This document shows, in pieces, positions 17,461 to 25,839 of a DNA stretch of 64,000 nt; positions within the stretch are counted from its first letter, which is position 1, and each line of letters opens with the position of its first letter. Source of the DNA: Prolixibacteraceae bacterium (lineage in GTDB: Bacteria; Bacteroidota; Bacteroidia; Bacteroidales; Prolixibacteraceae). The notes beneath the pieces are model-generated. The model was given only the letters and a program-made list of their open reading frames with translations, was not told the DNA's origin and did no database searches. Made by a program: the position numbers and the translations under genes. The stretch covers positions 186,001-250,000 of the forward strand of contig JAQUIJ010000003.1 of NCBI GenBank assembly GCA_028683385.1, read 5' to 3'.

Positions 17461-18597
17461 TTAGTAACGAACTTTAATTTTTAATGCGCCTTCGATGGCT
17501 TCTTCCGAAGCAACAACGGCATATCCGCCACCACAACCTGAGGTTATTGCACCTGGATATTTACCGATGTATTTGCTTTCCATTTCTTCCAGAACCCATT
17601 CGAGAACTGTATTCGGAAGTATTTTCTTCCAGGCATAGAAAGTTTCGGTCATCGATTCGCCAAGCAAGTTAACATTTTTTGAGAGAATTGCTTCGTAGCA
17701 TTTTATTCCGGCATCGCCCAATTCTTTTACATATTCAGGTTTCAGGTTTTGATCGACTAACGGATCGTATCCATTAGGACGAGGAGACATTGGAATCAAA
17801 TGCAAAACATTCGAAAGCCATTCGCAGGTTTCCTTATCGAACGTGTTTTCAATGTTCGAAGGCCAGAATTTCCCATCGTAATCCAAACGGCTGACACCAG
17901 GAACCAAAATGCCAAGCTGATCCTGAGATCCTGAAATGTATTGGCTTCCGGGAGGATTTTCGGCTCCAAACAGAAGTTGGGCATTGCGAACCTGATCACC
18001 TTCAGGAATTTTTCCACCCCAAATTTCATGGGCAATTTTACGTGAACTGGTTGCCATTCCGGAGCGATCGTTGAATTCGATGGTTGGCCAGATTTGAGCA
18101 ACTACCACTGATCCGCGATGAACTTTGGAAACCCAGGGTTGATCCATCCAACCTCCGGCAATACAAACGCGGTAAGGAAATTGAAGCTCTTTTTTCGAAC
18201 TTGAACTCGAACGGGCAGGTAATCCTTCTTCAGGAATACGCTCCAGAACAACTAATTCAACATTATTCTCTTTGCATATTCTTGCTTTTCCTTCTGTGAA
18301 ACCGTCAGTATTTACAATAAACAAATCAGGTTTCAGGCGTTTCATATCTTCCTCAAAATCGAGCATTCCCATTCCTGACGAAACAAATGCTTCGGTGACA
18401 TATTTTAAGGCGCCAACCATATAAACCCGTTCTTCCTGCGAAAAATAAGGCTTTTTACCTTTCAGTTTGAAAAGATTCTCGTCCTGGCCAACGCTGACAT
18501 AAAGTTTACCATATTGTGATGCCGTTTTAAAGAATGCAACGTGTCCGGCATGCAGCAAATCGTAACAGCCACTGACCAATACTTTTTTATCGCTCAT
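17461..18597 (-). CDS. Nucleotidyltransferase-GHMP kinase fusion (sugar activation)
   Basis: Residues about 1-135 are a cytidylyltransferase-like domain with the nucleotide-binding CYDLLHAGH motif (residues 11-19) and a degenerate second motif. Residues about 145-378 look like a GHMP kinase related to the fucokinase part of FKP and to heptose-7-phosphate kinase: CIAGGWMDQP for the first motif, SGMATSS for the glycine/serine phosphate loop, GSQDQLG, and TSGCGGG near the C-terminus. The order nucleotidyltransferase then kinase suggests one protein that phosphorylates a free sugar at C1 and activates it. Substrate and nucleotide are not known. It starts 139 bases after the epimerase gene, behind a terminator. 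Confidence 0.75.
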   Translation of the reverse strand: MSDKKVLVSGCYDLLHAGHVAFFKTASQYGKLYVSVGQDENLFKLKGKKPYFSQEERVYMVGALKYVTEAFVSSGMGMLDFEEDMKRLKPDLFIVNTDGFTEGKARICKENNVELVVLERIPEEGLPARSSSSSKKELQFPYRVCIAGGWMDQPWVSKVHRGSVVVAQIWPTIEFNDRSGMATSSRKIAHEIWGGKIPEGDQVRNAQLLFGAENPPGSQYISGSQDQLGILVPGVSRLDYDGKFWPSNIENTFDKETCEWLSNVLHLIPMSPRPNGYDPLVDQNLKPEYVKELGDAGIKCYEAILSKNVNLLGESMTETFYAWKKILPNTVLEWVLEEMESKYIGKYPGAITSGCGGGYAVVASEEAIEGALKIKVRY

Positions 18598-18698
18598 AAG
18601 TTATTTTATTAATTAATCTTCAGAACAAACAGTTTCTCAATTTTGCTGAAACCCAATAAAGCTGGTCGAAAAACTGTAACTATCCTGTTAAAAACAAA

Positions 18699-18730
18699 AT
18701 TGGCTATCCACGCAAAAGCGAATAGCCAAT
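18699..18730 (-). terminator. Terminator after the GDP-mannose epimerase gene
   Basis: ATTGGCTAT and ATAGCCAAT form a 9-bp stem, extended by an inner GC/GC pair. On the minus strand TTTTGTTTTT follows. It separates the epimerase gene from the kinase fusion. Confidence 0.7.
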
Positions 18731-18736
18731 TTTTAT

Positions 18737-19717
18737 TTAGTTATGTTTGTTATTTCCGCTGATCATCTGTTCTTTAATCCAGTCGTAGGTTTCTTTCATA
18801 CCTTTTGCAAGGGGCAAGGTTGGCTCCCATTTCAACAGGTCAAGAATCATGGTATTGTCGCTGTTACGTCCACGAACACCTTTGGGTGCACCCAGATCGT
18901 AAGTCCGTTTCAGTTTGATGTTGCCGATTTTCTCAACGATGTCAACCAATTCATTAATCGAAACCATTTCGCTGCTTCCAAGATTGATAGGCTCGATGAT
19001 GTCGCTGTACATGATTTTAAGGATACCTTCGACACAATCGGTAATGTACATGAAACTGCGGGTTTGTTCGCCGTCGCCCCAAATGTTGATTTCATCTTTT
19101 CCGTACAATTCGGCTTCCAATACTTTGCGACACATAGCTGCAGGCGCTTTTTCGCGGCCACCAGCCCAGGTTCCGTGAGGTCCGTAAACGTTGTGGAAAC
19201 GTGCTACCCGGGTATTCACTCCAAAATCTTCACGGAAATGACGGCACATCCGTTCTGAGAACAGCTTTTCCCATCCGTATCCATCTTCAGCCTGTGCTGG
19301 ATAAGCGTCTGATTCTTTCAATCCCGGATTATCGGTTTCCTGTTGTTTTTCGCCATTGTAAACACAAGCCGAAGAGGCATAAAAGAAACGGTCGATGCCC
19401 AAATCTCTAGCAGCCATCAACAGGTGGGTGTTGATTAAAACACTCAACATGCATTCAGCTTTGTGGTTTTCGATGAACCCCATTCCGCCCATGTCGGCCG
19501 CCAGGTTGAATACTTCGTTATATCCGTTTAATGCAGTATAGCAGTTTTCTTTGCTGTTCAAATCAAGCACAAGGTTATCTACGTCTGTGTGAACCTGATA
19601 CCATTGGTTCATTGGTTTTTTATCAACCGCACGTACATCATTTCCCATATCTTTTAACTTCCTGGTCAGGTGACCACCGATAAAACCACCGGCTCCGGCA
19701 ACTACAATTCTTTTCAT
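18737..19717 (-). CDS. gme: GDP-mannose 3,5-epimerase-like SDR enzyme
   Basis: A 326-residue extended SDR with the NAD motif GAGGFIG (residues 8-14) and catalytic YxxxK (YGWEK). It closely resembles plant GDP-mannose 3,5-epimerase: NLAADMGGMGFI, ASSACVY, RFHNVYGPHGTW, GGREKAPAAMCRK and GVRGRNSDN. The Cys in SSACVY and the Lys in GGREKAP correspond to the acid/base pair reported for the plant enzyme, so it should convert GDP-D-mannose to GDP-L-galactose or the L-gulose form. Bacterial homologues are less common and mostly uncharacterised. A GDP-6-deoxy-heptose epimerase is the main alternative. Confidence 0.85.
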   Translation of the reverse strand: MKRIVVAGAGGFIGGHLTRKLKDMGNDVRAVDKKPMNQWYQVHTDVDNLVLDLNSKENCYTALNGYNEVFNLAADMGGMGFIENHKAECMLSVLINTHLLMAARDLGIDRFFYASSACVYNGEKQQETDNPGLKESDAYPAQAEDGYGWEKLFSERMCRHFREDFGVNTRVARFHNVYGPHGTWAGGREKAPAAMCRKVLEAELYGKDEINIWGDGEQTRSFMYITDCVEGILKIMYSDIIEPINLGSSEMVSINELVDIVEKIGNIKLKRTYDLGAPKGVRGRNSDNTMILDLLKWEPTLPLAKGMKETYDWIKEQMISGNNKHN

Positions 19718-19877
19718 TTTCTTATGATTTAAATGTTAAATAAAATTTTCAGGTTGGCTGGTAAACCTTTGCCAACGTGTTGTATTTTAGTGAATAATGT
19801 ATTTGTGTTTTAATTATCTAATGCAAATATCGGTATAAAAAGCAACCCTCCAACACGGTTAAATCCGATATTATAGT

Positions 19878-19901
19878 GCAAAGGTTTGCGCAAAGGTTTG
19901 C
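19878..19901. promoter_or_regulatory. Tandem palindromic sites, likely LacI-family operator
   Basis: Two adjacent copies of GCAAAGGTTTGC (19878-19889 and 19890-19901), each a 12-bp palindrome around GG; the junction also forms TTTGCGCAAA. The shape resembles PurR-type boxes (GCAAACGTTTGC). They lie between the divergent epimerase and LacI-family genes, so they may regulate one or both. Confidence 0.6.
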
Positions 19902-20011
19902 ATTTGGAAAATATGCTGAGGAACATTTCTTAGGGTTGAAAGATTGATTTACAGATGGCCTGATTTTGACAACTGAATGATTCCTGATTAATAAATTCCT
20001 GAATATTCTGC

Positions 20012-20019
20012 TAGCTTTG
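20012..20019 (+). promoter_or_regulatory. -7 promoter box of the LacI-family gene
   Basis: TAGCTTTG fits TAnnTTTG and lies 28 bases before the ATG. No good TTTG box sits at the right distance upstream. Confidence 0.4.
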
Positions 20020-20047
20020 TAATATAAGAATAGCTTTTTTATCGATC

Positions 20048-21067
20048 ATGCAAAAAGGTAAGAGTCACGTTTCTTTAAAAGATATTGCGCGCGAAATTGG
20101 CGTTTCCATTTCAACAGTTTCCCGGGCGCTGAATAATCATCCCGACATTTCACCTGAAGTGACCAGGAAAGTTCAGAAACTGGCAGCAGAGTTGAATTAC
20201 ACGCCTAATCCGCTGGCGATGGGTTTGCTTAAACAGGCTACCCGCATGATTGGTGTCATCGTTCCCGATTTGGTCACTCATTTCTATTCATCGATTATTT
20301 CAGGAATTGAAGATATTGCTGAACAAAAAGGCTATTACATCCTGATTGCTTCGTCGAACGAAACCCTTCAAAAGGAAATCAAGGCCGTTGAAAACCTGAT
20401 GAAAACCCGTGTTGAAGGATTGATTGTTTGCCTGAGTCAGGAAACAAAAAACTACGATCATTTCAACCGCCTGATTAATACTAATATTCCATTGGTTTTT
20501 TTTGATCGGGTTTGCCGAACCGACGAGGTTTCTTCGGTTGTGGTCGACAATGTTGATGCAGCACAAAAAATTACGAGGCACTTTTACAAAAATGGATTCC
20601 GTCGGATTGCATACATTGCGGGTCCCGACCATTTGAATATATCGCAGGAACGAACTCGGGGATACATTTCCGGATTAAAAAGCTGTGGACTCGAATTTCA
20701 CCCGGAATTACTGGTAAAATGCAATTTAAGTTCGAAAGATGCGATTAAAGCAACGGCTCAACTGTTAAACCTTCCCGAACGTCCCGATGCTATTTTTGGA
20801 ATAAATGATACCGTGGCTTTTGCAGCCATGAAAGAAATCAAACGACAAGGATTTCGAATTCCGGAAGATGTGGCTTTGGTTGGTTTTACCGACGAATTCC
20901 ATTCAACGGTAGTCGATCCTGCATTAACATCAATTACACACCCGACTTTTGAGATCGGACAGGAAGCCGCCCGATTGTTCTTCCGTTGCGTTGAAAATCC
21001 GGAGGCAAAAGCCACCCAGGTTATTCTGAATACAAAGTTGGTGATTCGGAAATCGTCGGTGAAATAG
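20048..21067 (+). CDS. LacI-family transcriptional regulator
   Basis: A 339-residue repressor with an N-terminal LacI helix-turn-helix (SLKDIAREIGVSISTVSRALNN, then a hinge helix ending in NPLAMGL) and a periplasmic-binding-protein-like sugar domain (IGVIVPDLVTHFYSSII; PDAIFGINDTVAF; VALVGFTDE). Such proteins sense sugars. Tandem palindromes upstream suggest autoregulation and perhaps control of the divergent epimerase gene. No sugar uptake genes sit beside it, so the effector is unknown. Confidence 0.92.
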   Translation: MQKGKSHVSLKDIAREIGVSISTVSRALNNHPDISPEVTRKVQKLAAELNYTPNPLAMGLLKQATRMIGVIVPDLVTHFYSSIISGIEDIAEQKGYYILIASSNETLQKEIKAVENLMKTRVEGLIVCLSQETKNYDHFNRLINTNIPLVFFDRVCRTDEVSSVVVDNVDAAQKITRHFYKNGFRRIAYIAGPDHLNISQERTRGYISGLKSCGLEFHPELLVKCNLSSKDAIKATAQLLNLPERPDAIFGINDTVAFAAMKEIKRQGFRIPEDVALVGFTDEFHSTVVDPALTSITHPTFEIGQEAARLFFRCVENPEAKATQVILNTKLVIRKSSVK

Positions 21068-21131
21068 AACTTCTGGTTGAGGGCATTTGTTATTTCGGCA
21101 TGAAAAGTATTCATCTTAAACAAGAACTTCA

Positions 21132-22199
21132 ATGAAGTCAAAACTCTTATCTCCGCTTACAATAAAAGAAATCACGCTTAAAAACCGGATTACTATTTCG
21201 CCCATGTGCCAGTATTCTGCTATTGATGGATTTGCAAATGATTGGCATTTGGTACATTATGGCAGTCGGGCAGTTGGTGGCGCTGCATTAATTATTCAGG
21301 AAGCCACAGCAGTTTCACCTGAGGGTCGCATTACGCCTGCCGATCTGGGGTTGTATAAAGATGAGCATATAGAGATGCTGCAAGGCATAACCGCCTTTAT
21401 TCACAAACAAGGTGCGGTGGCTGGCATTCAATTGGCACATGCCGGACGCAAAGCAAGTTGTGCTACACCTTCGGAAGGAGGTAAACAGCTTAAAGAGGAA
21501 GAGGGTGGCTGGACTACGTTTTCCTCATCCGGAATTGCTTTTAATCCGGAAGATAATGCGCCACAAGAGCTGGATGCGAATGGAATCATGAAGGTAATTG
21601 GAGACTTTAAAGCTGCTGCCCAAAAGGCTCATCAATCGGGTTATAAGCTGATTGAAATACACGCGGCGCATGGTTATTTGATTCATCAGTTCCTTTCACC
21701 TTTAAGTAACCATCGATCGGATAATTATGGCGGTAGTTTTGAAAACAGAATCCGACTTTTGCTGGAAATTGTGAAAGAGGTACAAACTGTTTGGCCTCAA
21801 GGCCTTCCGTTGTTTGTAAGGATATCGGCTACCGATTGGGCAGAAGGAGGTTGGAACGCTGATGAGGCGGTAAAACTTTCAAAGATTTTAAAGGAACAAA
21901 GTGTTGATCTGATTGACTGCTCGTCGGGAGGAATGGTACCTCATGCAAAAATTCCAGTTGGTCCGGGTTATCAGGTGGCTTTTGCTGATCGGATTAAAAA
22001 AGAGACAGGTATTTTAACCGGAGCAGTAGGAATGATAACAGATGCGCATCAGGCCGAAGAAATTTTAGTTAATGGACAGGCAGATCTTATCTTAATTGCC
22101 AGAGCATCTCTTCGTGACTCTTATTTTGCGCTGCATGCTGCATCACTTTTAGACGATGACATTGCCTGGCCATTACAATATCAAAGGGCTAAATTGTGA
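21132..22199 (+). CDS. Old yellow enzyme family NADH:flavin oxidoreductase (YqjM-like)
   Basis: A 355-residue FMN (beta/alpha)8-barrel enzyme of the YqjM class. Signatures are SPMCQYSA near the start (the FMN-tuning Cys), QLAHAGRKAS, the catalytic HAAHGYL with LSPLSNHRSDNYGG, and a C-terminal TGAVGMI segment for the phosphate. It should reduce the C=C bond of alpha,beta-unsaturated carbonyls using NADPH, often in detoxification. It follows the LacI-family gene by 64 bases on the same strand and may share its transcript. Confidence 0.9.
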   Translation: MKSKLLSPLTIKEITLKNRITISPMCQYSAIDGFANDWHLVHYGSRAVGGAALIIQEATAVSPEGRITPADLGLYKDEHIEMLQGITAFIHKQGAVAGIQLAHAGRKASCATPSEGGKQLKEEEGGWTTFSSSGIAFNPEDNAPQELDANGIMKVIGDFKAAAQKAHQSGYKLIEIHAAHGYLIHQFLSPLSNHRSDNYGGSFENRIRLLLEIVKEVQTVWPQGLPLFVRISATDWAEGGWNADEAVKLSKILKEQSVDLIDCSSGGMVPHAKIPVGPGYQVAFADRIKKETGILTGAVGMITDAHQAEEILVNGQADLILIARASLRDSYFALHAASLLDDDIAWPLQYQRAKL

Positions 22200-22283
22200 A
22201 TCCAACTAAGGTGACAACTAGACTTTTGTAGAAAATATTGTCATAAGACTCAGTCAAGGTTTTTTGAGATACTAAAAATAAAG

Positions 22284-22307
22284 GAGGTCAGATGAAAATC
22301 TGACCTC
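22284..22307 (-). terminator. Hairpin terminator between convergent genes
   Basis: GAGGTCAGAT and ATCTGACCTC form a 10-bp perfect stem with loop GAAA. A T-rich tract follows on the minus strand, so it mainly serves the TonB-C protein gene. Confidence 0.65.
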
Positions 22308-22429
22308 TTAACTCCCCAAACCATCGAAACAGGTGATTAATAATCACTGAATAAGATGTACTTAACAATTAATCGTAGTTTTAAAATTAATTGAACAAGT
22401 ATACTTTGATGCTAATAATGAGTGTCCCA

Positions 22430-23182
22430 TCACTTTTTCTGTAATATGCTAATCAAATCAGCATAACCCTTATAATCGCAGAAATTATTTAAATAGGCAT
22501 CGCCTTCATATCCACCTAAGGTTTTAATTCTGTTCCAGTCACGACATGCCCCATTATTATCACCCAGTTCATACCGGCACATTCCTCTTGTAACTAACAG
22601 CGCTTTATCGTTTGGTAAGTATTGCATAGCTTTATCGTAAAATCTCAATGCACTTTTATTGTTATCTTTAATAAAGAACTTTTTATTTCCTTTTTTAAAG
22701 TACGATTGTGCTTCTGCAGTAAAATCTGTTGTTAAATCAGATGCTCCATAAGGTAACTTAAAAGAAATTGAAAATTCTTTTTCCATAGCGACAGGAACAC
22801 CATTATTTGTTCCGGGATTCCACATTCTATCTGTTTTTTTCAAAACCCGTATAACTTCTGCATCAATTTCAGGAGTAATACTGTTAATGATTTTAAAATC
22901 AGCTAATTCTCCTGATGGTGATACGTTAAACTGAATGACTTCAGTTCCCTCCTGGAACCGATCTTTTGCCTTTTCAGGATATTGAATATACATAGACATA
23001 AATTCACCTAAAGTGCTAAACTCCTCCTTGGTGTTCAACATTGCTGGCAATTTTTCGCTTCCAATGAATCGGGGTGGTGAAACTCTTACTCCCTCAATCT
23101 CATTAGGATACTTCTTCTTATCCTGACCAACGGTGATGACTGCAATAGCAAGACACAATATGAACATAATTATTCTTTTCAT
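22430..23182 (-). CDS. TonB C-terminal domain protein with TPR-like tail
   Basis: A signal peptide (MKRIIMFILCLAIAVITVGQ) is followed by a TonB C-terminal-like domain (about residues 70-150: YPEKAKDRFQEGTEVIQFNVSPSG and WNPGTNNGVPV) and a TPR-like region (about 155-240). It lacks the Pro-rich spacer and transmembrane anchor of a true energy transducer, so it is probably a free periplasmic relative of unknown role. It stands alone with a terminator downstream. Confidence 0.75.
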   Translation of the reverse strand: MKRIIMFILCLAIAVITVGQDKKKYPNEIEGVRVSPPRFIGSEKLPAMLNTKEEFSTLGEFMSMYIQYPEKAKDRFQEGTEVIQFNVSPSGELADFKIINSITPEIDAEVIRVLKKTDRMWNPGTNNGVPVAMEKEFSISFKLPYGASDLTTDFTAEAQSYFKKGNKKFFIKDNNKSALRFYDKAMQYLPNDKALLVTRGMCRYELGDNNGACRDWNRIKTLGGYEGDAYLNNFCDYKGYADLISILQKK

Positions 23183-23555
23183 GGCATTTAAATTTTAGGG
23201 TTTGAATTCCGTTTACTTTAAGGTCTAAAATGAACTATCACTACATTCTAAATACAAATAGTTTTCTTGTTTGCCTGCATTATGCAGGCGCAACAGGGAA
23301 GACAACTGAAATTCTGGAAATTGTTTTCATGGCTTGAGTTTTAATTAATCACTGAAATTATCAACTCAAATTTCGGAAGAAATGCGAGGCCAGACTTAGA
23401 AACTATTTGTTCGTTTGTGTTGAATTCCTGCAAATCGTTGAAAAAATAAATTCAATCATTGAAATTATTTGCAAAAAGGAAGTTCATGTGATTGAAGTAA
23501 GAATTTCAGATTGTTACAATTCACCCGCCGAGATGTATTCTCATATTCTACGGAG
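23183..23555. other. Non-coding interval with a small hairpin
   Basis: Spacer between two minus-strand genes. It holds a 7-bp perfect stem GCCTGCA-TTA-TGCAGGC (23273-23289), about 90 bases upstream of the TonB-C protein start. There is no T run after it and no clear promoter box. Confidence 0.4.
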
Positions 23556-25634
23556 CTATATTATTTTTTGATTTTTCAACCATTTGCTAACCCTGTCGTG
23601 TTCGGCTTGATGCTCACTTATTATTTCATTCAATATTGCCTGAAACCGTGGTTCTGATCTTAATCGATCAAAAAGCGGATCATTCTGAATTAACGTGATA
23701 ACCCAGCTATGTTTCCATTTCATGGTATTCATAAACAGGTTGAGTTGCTCGTATGCATTTTCTTTTTCCCCCCGAAATGCATAGACACCGGCTAAGTCGT
23801 AATGAAAAAATGGATCAATGATTCTTTGTAAATCAAGTCCTTTGGTCGATAATTCAATCTGTTTGTCAAAATAGTAGTTTGCTTTTTCCTTAAAACCGTT
23901 CATCCAGAAAGCATATCCAATCCGGTGCATTTCATTGTAGGATAAAAGATCTGATTTCTCCAATTGGACGAGTAGTTTTTGATAGGTCTCCAAGGCTTTA
24001 TCATACTGATGTAAAAAAATGTATGTAAGTCCCAGACCACTGATAGTTGTTGTATTGGAAGGATCAATCTGATGTGCTTTTAACAAAAAATCAAGCTTTC
24101 CCTGCCAGTTTTGCTTATAATCTTCAATGAGTCCCTGATTCAGAAAATAGTTAGCAGAGTCTCTTGTTAATTTAAATTCCTCATTGTCATAATATGAATG
24201 TTCTTTTGGGAATCCGGCCCAAAGAAAACAATTCCCAATAGCTGCGAGTAATTTTGGAAGATCACGTCCACGATGTAATGAAGCTGCTTTTATGTAATTG
24301 CTTATGGAAATAACCGCATCTTTATATTCATATAATAATCCAATTGCAGCATAAGCCTCCCAGCAGTTTGGATTAATTTTTATGGCCTGGCTAAATTCCT
24401 GAATGGCCAGTTCCGGCTTCCCGGTTTCCATATAATAATCACCTTTGATTTTGTAGGCTTCTGCCAGTTGATCGTCTAACTTAAGCGCTTTATTCGCAAA
24501 GAAAAAAGAAGAATCGATAAATGAATTGGAAAGGTAAGAATGAATAAAATTCTTTTCCCAGTATATGCTCGCCAAACCAGAGTAAGCTTCAGCGTATTGA
24601 GGGTCAAAAAATAGCGCTTGTCGATAGTGATATTCAGATGATTTTAACATATCGGTCTTTTTTTTATCCAAACGGTATTCCCAAAGTTCTTCTCTCGCCT
24701 TTTGATAGAAATCGTACGCAGTCAGGTTAAGTGTAGGAAATTTTTCGATTCGCTGTCTTTCTTCCTGCCCGATTCTGGCATTTAACTCATTTGCTATTGA
24801 TTGAGCCACTTCGTTTTGTACCGTTAAGATTTCTCGTTTATCACGGAGGAACTTCCCGGCCCATACTTGGCGTTCCCTGCGACCAGGCTCAATTAACTGA
24901 GCAATTAACTGAATGCTGTCGCCAACGACTAACAAACTACTTTCGAACAAATAGTCAACTTTTTGCTCCTGACAAATTTTGCGGGCAGTTTTTTTTGTGC
25001 CACGGTATTGCTCGGTTGAGGTTCGCGACATCACTCTCAAATCAGCAATTTTTGAAAGATATAATAAGATGGCATCTTGCAATCCATCGGCCATATACTG
25101 TTTGCTTGGGTCATTTCCCAAGTATTTTACCGGAAGTACTGCAATTGATTTCTCTTTTTCTGCTGAAGTCTTTGATGTTATTGAAGTATTAATTTGCAGA
25201 ACGGTCAACGAGATAATAATGATTAACCCAATCGTAATCGTCAAAAGAAGTTTACTCTTCTTTTTTCTCTTCGGCAAGGTATCTGGTTGCCGTTCCGATG
25301 GACTAGCGAATGTTTCTCTGTTCCTTAGCTCGCCCGGAGCGTATCCAAAGTATTCGTGGAAGCATTTATTGAAGTAGGTTGGACTACCAAATCCGACCAG
25401 ATAAGAAATTTCAGAAACAGTTAATTCTTTATTCAGTAATAACTCCTTTGCTTTATTAAGCCTGATCTCCCTTATGAATTGATTGATAGTTTGATTTGTA
25501 CTGGATTTAAGCTTTCGGTGTAGGTTTGAATGGCTCATGCCCATTTCCCGGACCAGATCTTCGACTCCAAATTCTTCGTTTGTCAAATTTGCTTCCACGA
25601 GATCCGTAAGCCTTTGTATGAACGACTTGTTCAT
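23556..25634 (-). CDS. Membrane-spanning AraC-type regulator with TolB-like and TPR domains
   Basis: An unusual one-component regulator. Residues about 5-105 are an AraC/XylS DNA-binding domain with two helix-turn-helices, ending in EYFGYAPGELR. A basic stretch (KRKKKSK) precedes one membrane segment (about 128-147). A TolB/FlgO-like domain (about 157-290: KSIAVLPVKYLG, YMADGLQDAIL) and a run of TPR repeats up to residue 660 follow. With the DNA-binding part inside, the TPR part should face the periplasm and sense an envelope signal, as in CadC-like regulators. It is divergent from malic enzyme, which may be a target. Confidence 0.85.
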   Translation of the reverse strand: MNKSFIQRLTDLVEANLTNEEFGVEDLVREMGMSHSNLHRKLKSSTNQTINQFIREIRLNKAKELLLNKELTVSEISYLVGFGSPTYFNKCFHEYFGYAPGELRNRETFASPSERQPDTLPKRKKKSKLLLTITIGLIIIISLTVLQINTSITSKTSAEKEKSIAVLPVKYLGNDPSKQYMADGLQDAILLYLSKIADLRVMSRTSTEQYRGTKKTARKICQEQKVDYLFESSLLVVGDSIQLIAQLIEPGRRERQVWAGKFLRDKREILTVQNEVAQSIANELNARIGQEERQRIEKFPTLNLTAYDFYQKAREELWEYRLDKKKTDMLKSSEYHYRQALFFDPQYAEAYSGLASIYWEKNFIHSYLSNSFIDSSFFFANKALKLDDQLAEAYKIKGDYYMETGKPELAIQEFSQAIKINPNCWEAYAAIGLLYEYKDAVISISNYIKAASLHRGRDLPKLLAAIGNCFLWAGFPKEHSYYDNEEFKLTRDSANYFLNQGLIEDYKQNWQGKLDFLLKAHQIDPSNTTTISGLGLTYIFLHQYDKALETYQKLLVQLEKSDLLSYNEMHRIGYAFWMNGFKEKANYYFDKQIELSTKGLDLQRIIDPFFHYDLAGVYAFRGEKENAYEQLNLFMNTMKWKHSWVITLIQNDPLFDRLRSEPRFQAILNEIISEHQAEHDRVSKWLKNQKII

Positions 25635-25839
25635 TTATGAATGAATCAACTGGTGCTTTTTATTGCGCAAAAAACATATAAAAGTACAACATTATCACTT
25701 CAAAAACAATGAGTTACAAAGTAATTTATAAGCTATTTTCTTCTCCTTAATACATGACAATCACAAATTTTATCATTACCTTTAATAGATACTTTTCTTG
25801 AAAGCCTATGTAATAAATCGCACATCAAAATTTAGTATT

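Larger units (their letters stand above)
19718..20047. other. Divergent intergenic region, gme and LacI regulator
   Basis: It holds the tandem palindrome at 19878-19901, the -7 box at 20012 and a possible minus-strand -7 near 19824-19831 (GATATTTG when read on the minus strand) for the epimerase gene. No RNA gene was seen. Confidence 0.5.
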
